A stretch of 64,000 nt of DNA from Amycolatopsis lurida (lineage in GTDB: Bacteria; Actinomycetota; Actinomycetes; Mycobacteriales; Pseudonocardiaceae): the NCBI RefSeq assembly GCF_900105055.1, contig NZ_FNTA01000004.1, forward strand, positions 7,471,501 to 7,535,500, written 5' to 3'. Each line of letters starts with the position of its first letter. Within the stretch, counting starts at the first letter, position 1. A program made the position numbers and the translations under genes. This document shows positions 7,922-16,289 of the stretch, piece by piece. Below the pieces are notes generated by a model. It ran no database searches. It was not told the DNA's origin and saw nothing but the letters and a program-made list of their open reading frames with translations.

Positions 7922-8926
7922 TCACGGGCAGGCGAGGACCGGGGCCTGCGGACGGCCGCCGCCGTGCAGGTCGCTCAGCGGAACCCTGGCCAGGCCGAGG
8001 ATCGCCTGCGCGGTCGCGCGCGGAGCGGTCGACGGGTTCAGGCCCGTGGCGTCGTAGGCGATCGCGCCGCGGTCCGTCTCGGCGCCGGCGCAACCGGTCT
8101 GCAGGGACCGCAGGAATTCCCGGGCCTTGACGGCGGCGGCCGGGCGGTGCCCGGCCAGCGCCTGCGCGGCGAGTCCGGTGCTGTTCGCGTTCGGCGCGTC
8201 GGTGCCGAAACCGAAGCCGCCGTTCGCATGCTGCTTGGTGAGCAGCCAGGCGGTGCCCTCGCCGGCGTTCACCGGGTCACCGGTGGCGCGCAAGGCCTGC
8301 ACGACCGTCGCGGTCGCGTCGACGTCGCTCGTGCACGTCGCTTCGCCGAAGTTCAGCGGGAAACCGCCGTCGGGACACTGGGTGCCCGCGAGGAACGCCA
8401 CGGCCGGAGCGGGAGCGCCGCCGGTGCGGTCCAGCGCCAGCAGGGCGAGCGACTGCGAGAGAGCGTTGGAATAGTCGCCGTATTCGGAGCGGTCGGAGAA
8501 CCGGCCGGACGGCGTGAGCAGCGAGAGCAGGCTCGCCTTCAGGTCGACGCCGCCGAACGACGCCGGGTTCTTGCCGCGAACCTGGGCGGCGAGCAGCAGT
8601 TTCGCGTGCGCGCCCGCGTACGCCTCGGTGCCGCTGCCGACGTAGCCCGTGGTGATCTCCGGTTTCGCCAGCCAGGCGATCGCCTTGCCCGCGTTCGCGT
8701 CCGACACCCCGGCCGCGGCGAACGCGAAGATCGCGTCGATCGTCAAACCCTGGTCGGGGAACTTCTGGCCGCCGAAGTCGGCCTCGAACCTTTCTCCGTC
8801 GGCCATCTGCCTCGCGAGCCAGCCCGCGGCGGCGCCCGCCTTGTTGTGGGTGGCCGCGGCCGCCGCCGGAGCGGCGACCAGTCCGATGCCGCACAGCATG
8901 GCGACAGCGAAGATCAAACGTCTCAT
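7922..8926 (-). CDS. secreted alpha/alpha-barrel protein, transcobalamin/intrinsic-factor-like, under B12 riboswitch
   Basis: Secreted protein, 334 residues, with signal peptide 1-26 (MRRLIFAVAML to AAAAA). The rest is a repetitive all-helical prenyltransferase/squalene-cyclase-type toroid. Repeats contain the motifs GWLA, GGF and STGLAAQALAG, plus GAIAYDATGL near the end. STGLxxQAL also occurs in human intrinsic factor (STGLAMQAL), whose cobalamin-binding domain has the same barrel fold. It is paralogous to the barrels of the 9379 gene (DAPNANSTGL versus EAPNTNSTGL). A cobalamin riboswitch lies in its 5' leader. Together this suggests an extracellular cobalamin or corrinoid-binding protein. 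It has no catalytic DxDD/QW set as in true cyclases. It could alternatively bind another B12-linked ligand. Confidence 0.75.
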   Translation of the reverse strand: MRRLIFAVAMLCGIGLVAAPAAAAATHNKAGAAAGWLARQMADGERFEADFGGQKFPDQGLTIDAIFAFAAAGVSDANAGKAIAWLAKPEITTGYVGSGTEAYAGAHAKLLLAAQVRGKNPASFGGVDLKASLLSLLTPSGRFSDRSEYGDYSNALSQSLALLALDRTGGAPAPAVAFLAGTQCPDGGFPLNFGEATCTSDVDATATVVQALRATGDPVNAGEGTAWLLTKQHANGGFGFGTDAPNANSTGLAAQALAGHRPAAAVKAREFLRSLQTGCAGAETDRGAIAYDATGLNPSTAPRATAQAILGLARVPLSDLHGGGRPQAPVLACP

Positions 8927-8964
8927 GAGAACCCTTTCCCGCACTTCCACGACAGGAGTCGGTG

Positions 8965-9075
8965 ACACCGCGCGACGTGGGTGACCGGGCTCGCCTGGAA
9001 GGCACACCGTTGCGGGACAGCGCCGGACTCTCACCGGACTTCCCCCACGACCGCGCTGAATCGGACGAACCGAAG
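8965..9075 (-). promoter_or_regulatory. cobalamin riboswitch (leftward)
   Basis: On the minus strand the leader reads GGGGGAAGTCCGGTGAGAGT, then CCGGCGCTGTCCCGCAAC, matching the conserved cobalamin-riboswitch core. This is followed at the 3' side by GCGAGCCCGGTCACC, the closing element. Flanking CGCGGTCGTGGG/CCCACG segments can pair as the outer stem. It precedes the secreted barrel gene starting at 8926 and should switch it off when B12 is abundant. Ends are approximate. Confidence 0.85.
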
Positions 9076-9199
9076 AGTCTCACCCCGGTCAAGCGTCCGG
9101 GTACCGCCGGGCGCGAAGGGCCGATGTGATCCTGGCAACCGACCTGGTCAGCGGTGCCTGCCGGAGGTGATCGAGTGTTAACCTCGATCGGCTCGACAA

Positions 9200-9305
9200 C
9201 TGAACACCTCCGCCCGTGACGGGGAAGCCGGTCGAAATCCGGCGCTGTCGCGCAACCGTGGGCCCTTTACCAGGGCGAGCCGGGATACCGAACGGGCGGA
9301 TGAAC
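9200..9305 (+). promoter_or_regulatory. cobalamin riboswitch (rightward)
   Basis: The core GGGGAAGCCGGTCGAAATCC, then GGCGCTGTCGCGCAACCGTG, is followed by GAGCCGGGATACC, the canonical B12-element order. The closing stem is CCGCCCGT (9210-9217) with ACGGGCGG (9292-9299). It lies upstream of the six-gene ECF operon and in mirror arrangement with the leftward riboswitch. The operon is expected to be repressed by adenosylcobalamin. Confidence 0.9.
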
Positions 9306-9351
9306 GAACCACTGTCGCGATAAACAGGGGTGACCGCGGCGTCCGCGCCTG

Positions 9352-9375
9352 TCCTCCGTCATGCCGCTAGGAGGA
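9352..9375 (+). promoter_or_regulatory. possible ribosome-binding-site sequestering stem of the riboswitch
   Basis: TCCTCC (9352-9357) can pair with GGAGGA (9370-9375), which is the Shine-Dalgarno of the gene starting at ATG 9379. This would give translational control as the expression platform of the rightward B12 riboswitch. It is a short 6-bp stem seen by eye; no folding was computed. Confidence 0.5.
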
Positions 9376-9378
9376 GTC

Positions 9379-12081
9379 ATGCGCCGCCGGTCCCTCGCCG
9401 CCGTGGCGTTCGCCGTCAGTGTCGGCGTGGTCGCCGCACTGCTCACCGGAACGGCGACGGCCGCGAACGACCTCGACGCGGCGAAGGCGAACGCCCGCTG
9501 GCTCGCGACGAAGCTGAAGCCCGACGGCACGTTCGAGAACCCCAACGGCGGCGCGCTGCCCGACCACGGCCTGATGCTCGACGCGCTGTTTTCGATGTAC
9601 GCCTCGGGTGACGGCGCGAAGGCCGAGCCGATCATGAAGTTCCTCGACGACGAAGGCCACGCCACCGACTACTTCACCTGGGACAAGCTCGTTCCCGTGC
9701 CTGGATTCGACAAGGTCATCGTCGGCGGCTCGCTGGCCAAGACGCTGGTCGCCGCGCAGATCGCCGGCCGGGACCCCCGGAACTTCGACGGGTACGACCT
9801 GGTCGCCGAGACCCGAGCCGCGATCATGCGCGAGGGCCCCGACAAGGGCCGGATCAGTGACTACGCCAAAGACCCGGACCTCGCCGACACGGTGATCAAC
9901 AACGCGAACACGTTCGGCCAGGGGCTCGGCGTCATCGGGCTCGCCGCGGAGGGCGAGAACGACCGGCTCGCCATCGACAAGCTGCTGACCCAGCAGTGTT
10001 CCGAGGGCTACTTCCGCGTGGCGTTCGAGTACATCCCGACGCAGGAGACCGGCGACCACGTCACCCCGGGCGGCCAGAAGGTCTCGACCTGCGACGAGGG
10101 CAAACCGCTCGGCTTGTCGCCGACCGACGGCGACGCCACGGGATTCGCGCTCTCGGCGATGCTGGCCGCGAAAAGGGCGGGCGCCACCGGGCTCGACGCC
10201 CCGATCGCCAAGACCGTCTCGTGGCTCACCGCGAACCAGACGCCCGGCGGCGGCTGGGGCGGCGGTGTCGGTACCGAGGCGCCGAACACCAACAGCACCG
10301 GGCTGATCGTCCAGGCGCTCGCCGACTCGGGCGGCGCGGACGCGGCGGTGGACAAGGGCGTGCGGTACCTCAAATCCGCGCAAGCGACCGCCGAGGCCGA
10401 CTCCGGTAACCAGCTCGCGGGCGACCTCGGCGCCATCGCCTACAACCCCGCTTCGTACGTGGCCGCGCGTACTTCGGGGATCAGCGGGCTCGACACCTGG
10501 ATCCGCGCGGGCGCCCAGGCCTCACTCGGGTTGGCGCAGGTCGGTTTCTTCACGCTGGCGAAAAGCGGCGGTCAGCCACCGACCAGCAGCGTCTCGGATA
10601 CGCCGACCACTTCTTCGGGAACGGGGTCGCCCACCGGCACCCCGACCTCGACCACGAGCGACCCGGCGCCGACCACGACCACCACCACGACAACCACCAC
10701 GACGACGACCACCACGACCACCACGGCGTCGGTGACGCCGACGCCGTCTTCGTCGAGCGGCTCGCCCACCCCGAGCACGGTCACCGTCACCAGCGCCCCG
10801 CCCGTGGCCGAACGGCGGGAGGACAAGCCCGCCCCGAAGACCACGACGCCGAAACCCGAGAAGGCCCTCACCCCCAGGGCGTCCACCGGCGCCAGGGTCC
10901 CTCCACCGAGGGCGATCGCCGCTCCCGTCGCGATCTCGGGCACGGCGCCACCGGCTTCCCGCCTGGGTGCCTACCTCACGAACCGGCTTGCCGGCGGTGA
11001 CCACGTCGAGGTCACCGAGGACGGCAAGACCTACGTCGACTACGACGCCACCGCCGATCTGGTGCTGGCCCTGCGCGCGCTGGATCAGCAGCCCGACACG
11101 GTCGCCCGCGCGTCGAAGTTCCTGCTGACACCGGAATCCGTGCGGGCCTACGCCCACGGTGCGCCGTACGAACAGGGCGAAGCGTCCTACGCCGAACCAC
11201 TCGCCAAGCTCGTCCTCGTCGCCGAGTTCGCGAAGGCCGACGTCGTCGGCCAGTTGCGGGCCGATCTGGTGAAGCTGCGCGGTACGGACGGCAAGTTCAC
11301 CGACACCGGATCCTTCGCCGACGCCGGCGAAACCGTCGAACGGCACACTTGGGCGGTGCTCGCCACCGCCGCCGATCCCGGCCCCGCGGTCGAACTGCTC
11401 CTCACGCGTCAGTGCGCCGACGGAACCTTCCCGAAGCACCTCGACACCGCGGAGTGCGGCTCCGGTGACCTCGGCGCGACCGCCGCCGCGGTCACCGCGC
11501 TGGCCGCTCGGCCGCACACAGATGCCGCGCCGTCGGCCAAACGCCCGGACGGCTGGACCGAGCGGCGGGTGTCGGCCTTCGTGTCCGCGGTGAGCGCGCT
11601 CGGCGTCCGGCCGACCGGCGAGGGCATGGTGACCGGAGAGGCGGGCGAGCCGGACGTCGCGCTCAGCGCCGCCGTCGCCGCCGCGCGGCAGATCGCCGGT
11701 CTCGACGCGAGCGGAACCGCGCGGTCGCTGGGCAAACTGGTCCAGGCCGACGGCGGTTTCACCAAGGGACCCGTCGCGGCGAGCGACGGGAAGACCGATT
11801 TCGCGACCAGCCTGGCCGCCGCGCAAGGAGTCGCGGGCCGATCGTGGCTCACCGCCGCGGATTCACCGCTGTCGCCCGCGATCCGGCTCCCGCTGTCCGA
11901 GACGCATCCGGCCGACGCCGCCTCGTTCGGCACGCAGGTGCCTGCCGTGGCCCCGTCCGACGCCCCTCCGCGGTGGGCGCTCTGGGGACTGGCCGGACTG
12001 GCCGCGCTGTTCCTGTTCGCCGCGCTCGCACTCGTCTTCGTACTTCGCCGTTCCGTCGAGAAAAAGGGGGCAACACCATGA
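9379..12081 (+). CDS. membrane-anchored surface protein with two transcobalamin-like alpha/alpha barrels
   Basis: Exported protein of 900 residues. ATG 9379 is the start because GGAGGAG precedes it and it opens the signal peptide (about 1-31, ending TATA). Barrel 1 spans about 32-395 and contains EAPNTNSTGLIVQALADSGG and GAIAYNP. A Pro/Thr/Ser-rich linker with an 18-threonine run follows (about 400-520). Barrel 2 spans about 525-855. A C-terminal transmembrane helix (ALWGLAGLAALFLFAALAL) and FVLRRSVEKK hold it in the membrane facing out. Barrel 1 is paralogous to the 7922-8926 protein. It is the first gene of the B12-riboswitch operon and is coupled by ATGA overlap to the next. I infer a cobalamin-capture role; family-level annotation would be squalene-cyclase-like repeat protein. 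Confidence 0.78.
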   Translation: MRRRSLAAVAFAVSVGVVAALLTGTATAANDLDAAKANARWLATKLKPDGTFENPNGGALPDHGLMLDALFSMYASGDGAKAEPIMKFLDDEGHATDYFTWDKLVPVPGFDKVIVGGSLAKTLVAAQIAGRDPRNFDGYDLVAETRAAIMREGPDKGRISDYAKDPDLADTVINNANTFGQGLGVIGLAAEGENDRLAIDKLLTQQCSEGYFRVAFEYIPTQETGDHVTPGGQKVSTCDEGKPLGLSPTDGDATGFALSAMLAAKRAGATGLDAPIAKTVSWLTANQTPGGGWGGGVGTEAPNTNSTGLIVQALADSGGADAAVDKGVRYLKSAQATAEADSGNQLAGDLGAIAYNPASYVAARTSGISGLDTWIRAGAQASLGLAQVGFFTLAKSGGQPPTSSVSDTPTTSSGTGSPTGTPTSTTSDPAPTTTTTTTTTTTTTTTTTTASVTPTPSSSSGSPTPSTVTVTSAPPVAERREDKPAPKTTTPKPEKALTPRASTGARVPPPRAIAAPVAISGTAPPASRLGAYLTNRLAGGDHVEVTEDGKTYVDYDATADLVLALRALDQQPDTVARASKFLLTPESVRAYAHGAPYEQGEASYAEPLAKLVLVAEFAKADVVGQLRADLVKLRGTDGKFTDTGSFADAGETVERHTWAVLATAADPGPAVELLLTRQCADGTFPKHLDTAECGSGDLGATAAAVTALAARPHTDAAPSAKRPDGWTERRVSAFVSAVSALGVRPTGEGMVTGEAGEPDVALSAAVAAARQIAGLDASGTARSLGKLVQADGGFTKGPVAASDGKTDFATSLAAAQGVAGRSWLTAADSPLSPAIRLPLSETHPADAASFGTQVPAVAPSDAPPRWALWGLAGLAALFLFAALALVFVLRRSVEKKGATP
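10672..10725 (+). repeat. ACC/ACG threonine-codon repeat in linker
   Basis: Fifty-four bases of alternating ACC, ACG and one ACA codons encode 18 consecutive threonines in the linker of the two-barrel protein. The run is imperfect at DNA level but is slippage-prone and could vary in length between strains. Confidence 0.9.
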
Positions 12082-12656
12082 AGAGACTGCTCGCCGTCAC
12101 GTCCGTCCTCATCGGACTGATCGGGCTTTCCGCCGCGCCCGCGAACGCGGTCGACACCACCAAGGGCTACAACGGGATCTGCACCGGCGCCGACGCGCTC
12201 ACCGGGGTCACCGTCGTCGTCGACTTCCAGGAATTGAACGGCAACGGCGGGACCGCCGCGCCGACGATCACCCGTTGCTCGCCCAACGCCGCGCCGGGCA
12301 CCGCCCGCACGGGTATCAAGGCCTTGCAGGACGCGGGGATCGCGGTCGCCGGCACCGCACGCTGGGGCTTCGGTTTCGTCTGCCGCGTGGAAGGCCGCCC
12401 GTCCGCGACGGAGACCCTCCCGCTGTCGACCAACCCGAATTACAAGGAGGCGTGCGTCAACACCCCGCCCACGCGCGCGTACTGGGGTTACTGGCACGCG
12501 GACGGTTCCGGCTCGGCCTGGACCTACAGCACCTCCGGCGCCGTCAACCGGAACGTGACCCCCGGCGGGTTCGAGGGCTGGTCGTTCTCACTGAACAAGT
12601 CGGCGACGACCAACCCGCCGCCCGGTGTCACGCCGAGGAACCCGGCCATCCCGTGA
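12078..12656 (+). CDS. small secreted protein of the B12 operon, paralogue of the next gene
   Basis: Exported protein of 192 residues with signal peptide 1-25 (ending ANA) and no membrane anchor. The mature part contains GVTVVVDFQELNG, a Cys-containing middle (FVCRVEGRPSATE), and AYWGYWHADGSGSAWTY followed by NVTPGGFEGWSFS. The fold is probably beta-rich. The same blocks occur in the downstream gene, so the two are duplicates. In transcobalamin and related bacterial proteins a small beta domain (DUF4430-like) closes over cobalamin after the barrel. This protein could play that part as a separate chain, but that is inference and I do not recognise a named family. ATG overlaps the preceding stop. 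Confidence 0.72.
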   Translation: MKRLLAVTSVLIGLIGLSAAPANAVDTTKGYNGICTGADALTGVTVVVDFQELNGNGGTAAPTITRCSPNAAPGTARTGIKALQDAGIAVAGTARWGFGFVCRVEGRPSATETLPLSTNPNYKEACVNTPPTRAYWGYWHADGSGSAWTYSTSGAVNRNVTPGGFEGWSFSLNKSATTNPPPGVTPRNPAIP

Positions 12657-13585
12657 GGAGGGTTCTTTCCGCGGTGGCGGTGGTCCTCCTGATCGCCGCC
12701 ACGGCACCTTCCGCGCACGCCGTCGACCAGAGCAAGGGATATCCCGGCTTCTGCAAGGACGCCACCGGCGTCACCGTGGTGGTGGACTTCCAGCAGCTCG
12801 GCGGCACGGCCATCGTCCGCTGCAATCCCCAGACCACCCGCGGCACGGGGCTGGACGCGCTCAAGGGCGCCGGTTTCCAGATCGCCGGGGTACAGCGCTG
12901 GGGCGAGTCGTTCGTCTGCCGGGTCGAGAACCGGCCGTCCGCGACCGAGAACCTCCCCGTCGCCGGCCGCGAGAAGTACCGGGAGCTGTGCGTCGACACG
13001 CCCCCGGCCCAGGCCTACTGGTCCTATTGGCACGCTTCGAACAACTGCGCGTGGGACTACAGCCAGTGGGGGCTCAAGAACCGGGACTTCACCCCCGGCG
13101 GGTTCGAGGGCTGGTCGTTCTCCTTGAACGCCACGACGCAGAGCATCCCGGTCCCGCGGATCTCCGCCGTGCGGCCGGGCACCGAGGGCCGGCCGTGCGT
13201 GCCGCGCGAGGAGGCCAAGCCGGTCACCGGCGACCCCGGCGAGCGCCAGCAGCGACCGCAGCCGGGCAGCGGGCAGGCCGACGGACCGCAGCCGACGGAC
13301 GGCGCGGAACCCGGTGCCGGTGAGGTGCCCGCAGCGGGTCCCAGTTCCGGCGCGCTGCCCCCGCCCAAGCCGCGTCCGAGCGCGTCGGCGCGGCCGAAGG
13401 CGGAGGATCCGTCTTCGAACGTCGCGTTCACCGGCGGTGAGAACGCCGAGGACGTCAACGCGGTGATCGAACGCGAGTCCGGAGCCAGCGACTGGGCGCC
13501 GTGGGCGGCGGGTGCCGCGGTGCTGGCGTTGTGCCTGGCGGGATTCCTGATGGCACGCAGACGCAAACGCGCGCAGGGAGCCTGA
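12653..13585 (+). CDS. membrane-anchored paralogue with beta-type domain, B12 operon
   Basis: Exported protein of 310 residues starting at GTG 12653, which overlaps the previous stop (GTGA). It has a signal peptide of about 24 residues ending AHA. The domain (about 25-165) is closely similar to the previous protein: GVTVVVDFQQLGG, FVCRVENRPSATE, AYWSYWHAS and DFTPGGFEGWSFS. A Pro/Gly/Glu-rich low-complexity stalk follows. A C-terminal helix (WAAGAAVLALCLAGFLMA) with RRRKR anchors it outside-facing. It likely tethers the domain next to the ECF transporter. The shared cysteines suggest a disulfide. The function is inferred from operon and riboswitch. Confidence 0.72.
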   Translation: MRRVLSAVAVVLLIAATAPSAHAVDQSKGYPGFCKDATGVTVVVDFQQLGGTAIVRCNPQTTRGTGLDALKGAGFQIAGVQRWGESFVCRVENRPSATENLPVAGREKYRELCVDTPPAQAYWSYWHASNNCAWDYSQWGLKNRDFTPGGFEGWSFSLNATTQSIPVPRISAVRPGTEGRPCVPREEAKPVTGDPGERQQRPQPGSGQADGPQPTDGAEPGAGEVPAAGPSSGALPPPKPRPSASARPKAEDPSSNVAFTGGENAEDVNAVIERESGASDWAPWAAGAAVLALCLAGFLMARRRKRAQGA

Positions 13586-14697
13586 TGACGTCCTACTTCC
13601 TGCCGCGCGACCTGCATCCGGCCGCGTGGTGGGTGTGGGCGCTGGGACTCGCCGTCGCCGCGACCCGCACGACGAACCCGTGGCTGCTGCTGACCATCGT
13701 GGCGGTCGCGGGCTACGTCGTCGTGGCCCGGCGCGGTGAGGCTCCGTGGGCACTGGCGTTCCGGCTCTACCTGTACCTCGGCGCGTTCATCGTCGCGATC
13801 CGGGTGTTCTTCCGCGTCGTGTTCGGCGGCGCCGAAGGATCCACGATCATCCTGCGGCTGCCCGAGATCCCGCTGCCGGAATGGGCGGCGGGTATCCGGC
13901 TCTTCGGCGACGTGTCCGCGGAATCGTTGCTGGGCGGGCTTTACGACGGGATGCGGCTGGCGGCGATGGTGATCTGCCTCGGCGCGGCCAACGCGCTCGC
14001 GAACCCGAAACGGCTGCTCAAGGCGATGCCGCCGGCGTTGTACGAGGTGGGCACGGCGGTGATCGTCGCGCTTTCGGTGTTCCCGCAGCTGGCCGAGAGC
14101 GTGCTGCGGGTCCGGCGGGCCCGCAAACTGCGCGGTGGTTCGGGAAAGAAGAAGATGAAGGCCCTGCACACCGTCCTCATCCCCGTGCTGGAGGACGCGC
14201 TTTCGCGCTCACTGCAGCTGGCCGCGTCGATGGACTCGCGCGGCTACGGCCGTGCGGGGCTGGTCGAGGCACGGACCAGGCTGATCACGGGAACGCTGAT
14301 GATCGCCGGCCTGCTCGGTGTCTGCGTCGGCGTTTACGCCACTTTGGACGGTTCCACGCCCCGATACCTCGCCGCGCCGGTGCTTTCCGTGGGAGTCGTG
14401 ATCGGGTTGATCGGCTTCTGGTCGGCGGGCAAACGGGTCCGGCGCACGCGGTACCGGCCCGATCGCTGGCACCTGCCGGAAATCGTCGTCGCCGTCAGCG
14501 GGATCGGGGTCGCGGTGACGTTGTTCGTGACCTCCAGTGTGAACCCGATGAACATGAACCCGTCCCTGATCGACCTGTCCTGGCCGACGCTGTCCTTCGG
14601 GCCGTTGCTCGGCGTGCTGCTCGGCGTGGTGCCCGCGTTCCTCACCCCGGCGCCCGAACCTCCCTATGCCGCACTAGAAGAAGAAGCCCGCGCATGA
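13585..14697 (+). CDS. ECF transporter transmembrane (T) component
   Basis: Energy-coupling T subunit (CbiQ/EcfT family), 370 residues, with about eight hydrophobic segments. The two arginine coupling motifs needed to contact the ATPases are visible: RRARKLRGG (about 189-197) and SMDSRGYGR (about 216-224). The start ATG 13585 shares its A with the TGA of the preceding gene. It bridges the ATPase and the substrate-binding S component. A C-terminal extension holds two to three extra helices compared with compact EcfT proteins. Operon position and B12 riboswitch suggest cobalamin transport (CbrTUV-type). Confidence 0.88.
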   Translation: MTSYFLPRDLHPAAWWVWALGLAVAATRTTNPWLLLTIVAVAGYVVVARRGEAPWALAFRLYLYLGAFIVAIRVFFRVVFGGAEGSTIILRLPEIPLPEWAAGIRLFGDVSAESLLGGLYDGMRLAAMVICLGAANALANPKRLLKAMPPALYEVGTAVIVALSVFPQLAESVLRVRRARKLRGGSGKKKMKALHTVLIPVLEDALSRSLQLAASMDSRGYGRAGLVEARTRLITGTLMIAGLLGVCVGVYATLDGSTPRYLAAPVLSVGVVIGLIGFWSAGKRVRRTRYRPDRWHLPEIVVAVSGIGVAVTLFVTSSVNPMNMNPSLIDLSWPTLSFGPLLGVLLGVVPAFLTPAPEPPYAALEEEARA

Positions 14698-16289
14698 TCG
14701 AACTCGACCACGTTTCCTTCACCTATCACGGCCGCGCCGAACCGGTGCTGTCCGACGTGACGCTGTCCATCGGCGAAGGCGAACTCGTGCTGTTCGCCGG
14801 CCAGACGGGGGCGGGCAAGTCGACGCTGCTCGGCACGATCAACGGTCTCGTCCCGCATTTCACCGGCGGCCACCTCGAGGGCACGGTCTCCGTCGACGGC
14901 GTGACGACGCGGTCCCGTCCGCCGCGCGAGTTCGCGCATCTGGTCGGCGTCGTCGGGCAGGACCCGCTCGCGGGCTTCGTCACCGACACGGTCGAGGACG
15001 AGCTCGCGTACGGCATGGAGCAGCTCGGCCTGAGCCCGCAGGTGATGCGACGCCGGGTGGAGGAGACGCTCGACCTCCTCGGCATCGCGGAACTGCGCAG
15101 GCGCGCGCTGCGGACGCTGTCCGGCGGGCAGCAGCAGCGGGTGGCCATCGGCGCGGTGCTGACCACGCACCCCAAGGTGCTGGTGCTGGACGAACCGACG
15201 TCGGCGCTGGACCCGACCGCGGCCGAGGAGGTGCTCGCGACGCTGGCCAGGCTGGTGGAGGACCTCGGCACCACGGTGCTGATGGCCGAGCATCGGATGG
15301 AACGCGTGATCCCGTTCGCGGACCGGATGATCCACGTCCCGGGCACCGGGGGAGTGGTCGACGGGACCCCACCGGAAGTGTTGAAGGACATGCCGATCGC
15401 GCCGCCGATCGTCCACTTGGGACGGTTGGCGGGCTGGGATCCGCTGCCGATGTCGGTGCGCGACGCCCGACGCCGCGCTTCGTCGCTGACCCTAGGTGCT
15501 CCCACCGTGCGGAGTACCACCGTCGGTGAGGAACTGCTGACCGCGTCCGGCGTGGTCGTGCGGTACGGGCCGAAGGTCGCGGTGCGGGAGGCCGGCCTGG
15601 CCCTGCGCGCCGGCGAGGTACTGGCGATGATGGGGCGCAACGGCTCCGGCAAGTCGTCGCTGCTGTGGGCGGTGCAGGGCTCCGGCCCCCGGCAGGGCGG
15701 CAAGGTCACCGTCGAAGGCAAGGACCCGAAGACGTTGAGCAGCGCCGAGGCCCGCGCGCTCGTCGGCATGGTGCCGCAGACCGCGAGCGACCTGCTGTAC
15801 CTGCAGACGGTCGCCGCCGAATGCGAAGCCGCCGACGCGGAATCCGGTGCGGGGCCGGGGCATTGCCGGGGCCTGCTCGACAGGCTCGCTCCGGGTATCG
15901 ATCCCGCGTCGCATCCGCGTGACCTGTCCGAGGGCCAGCGTCTCGCGCTGGTGCTCGCCGTGCAGTTGTCGGCCGCTCCGCGGATCATGCTCCTGGACGA
16001 ACCGACGCGCGGCCTCGACTACACCGCGAAGGCGGCGCTGGCGCGGATGATCGCTTCGCTGACGGCCGAGGGCAAGGCGATCGTCGTGGCCACCCACGAC
16101 GTCGAGTTCGTCGCGACGATCGCGCACCGGGTGATCGTGATGGCGGAGGGCGAGGTCGTCTCGGACGGCCCGACCGGCGAGGTGCTCGGCGGTTCCCCGG
16201 CGTTCGCCACGCAGATCGCGAAGATCCTCGGCGAGCCTTGGCTCACCGTCGAAGAGGTCCGCGCGGCGCTTCCGCAGGAGGTCCCGTGA
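14694..16289 (+). CDS. ECF transporter ATP-binding protein, two fused ABC domains
   Basis: Cytoplasmic energising subunit, 531 residues, with both ECF ATPases fused. Domain 1 (about 1-240) has Walker A GQTGAGKST, signature LSGGQQQRVA, Walker B VLVLDEPTSALDP and H-loop MAEHRME. Domain 2 (about 280-525) has Walker A GRNGSGKSS, signature LSEGQRLAL (slightly deviating), Walker B IMLLDEPTRGLD and H-loop VVATHDVEF. ATG 14694 overlaps the T-component stop. It powers import through the T and S subunits encoded on either side. Confidence 0.93.
   Translation: MIELDHVSFTYHGRAEPVLSDVTLSIGEGELVLFAGQTGAGKSTLLGTINGLVPHFTGGHLEGTVSVDGVTTRSRPPREFAHLVGVVGQDPLAGFVTDTVEDELAYGMEQLGLSPQVMRRRVEETLDLLGIAELRRRALRTLSGGQQQRVAIGAVLTTHPKVLVLDEPTSALDPTAAEEVLATLARLVEDLGTTVLMAEHRMERVIPFADRMIHVPGTGGVVDGTPPEVLKDMPIAPPIVHLGRLAGWDPLPMSVRDARRRASSLTLGAPTVRSTTVGEELLTASGVVVRYGPKVAVREAGLALRAGEVLAMMGRNGSGKSSLLWAVQGSGPRQGGKVTVEGKDPKTLSSAEARALVGMVPQTASDLLYLQTVAAECEAADAESGAGPGHCRGLLDRLAPGIDPASHPRDLSEGQRLALVLAVQLSAAPRIMLLDEPTRGLDYTAKAALARMIASLTAEGKAIVVATHDVEFVATIAHRVIVMAEGEVVSDGPTGEVLGGSPAFATQIAKILGEPWLTVEEVRAALPQEVP

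Noticed and set aside
7922..8926. Reading the barrel protein as a terpene cyclase or prenyltransferase
   Set aside because: Secreted, no DxDD or metal-binding Asp motifs, and B12 riboswitch control; fold similarity alone does not give cyclase function.
10522..11826. 434-residue minus-strand frame opposite the two-barrel protein
   Set aside because: Gly/Arg-rich low-complexity shadow of the Thr-linker coding strand; no start context or family.
13746..14693. Possible long N-terminal extension of the ECF ATPase
   Set aside because: This part is the T-component gene read in the wrong frame; the ATPase proper starts at ATG 14694 with a stop-start overlap.
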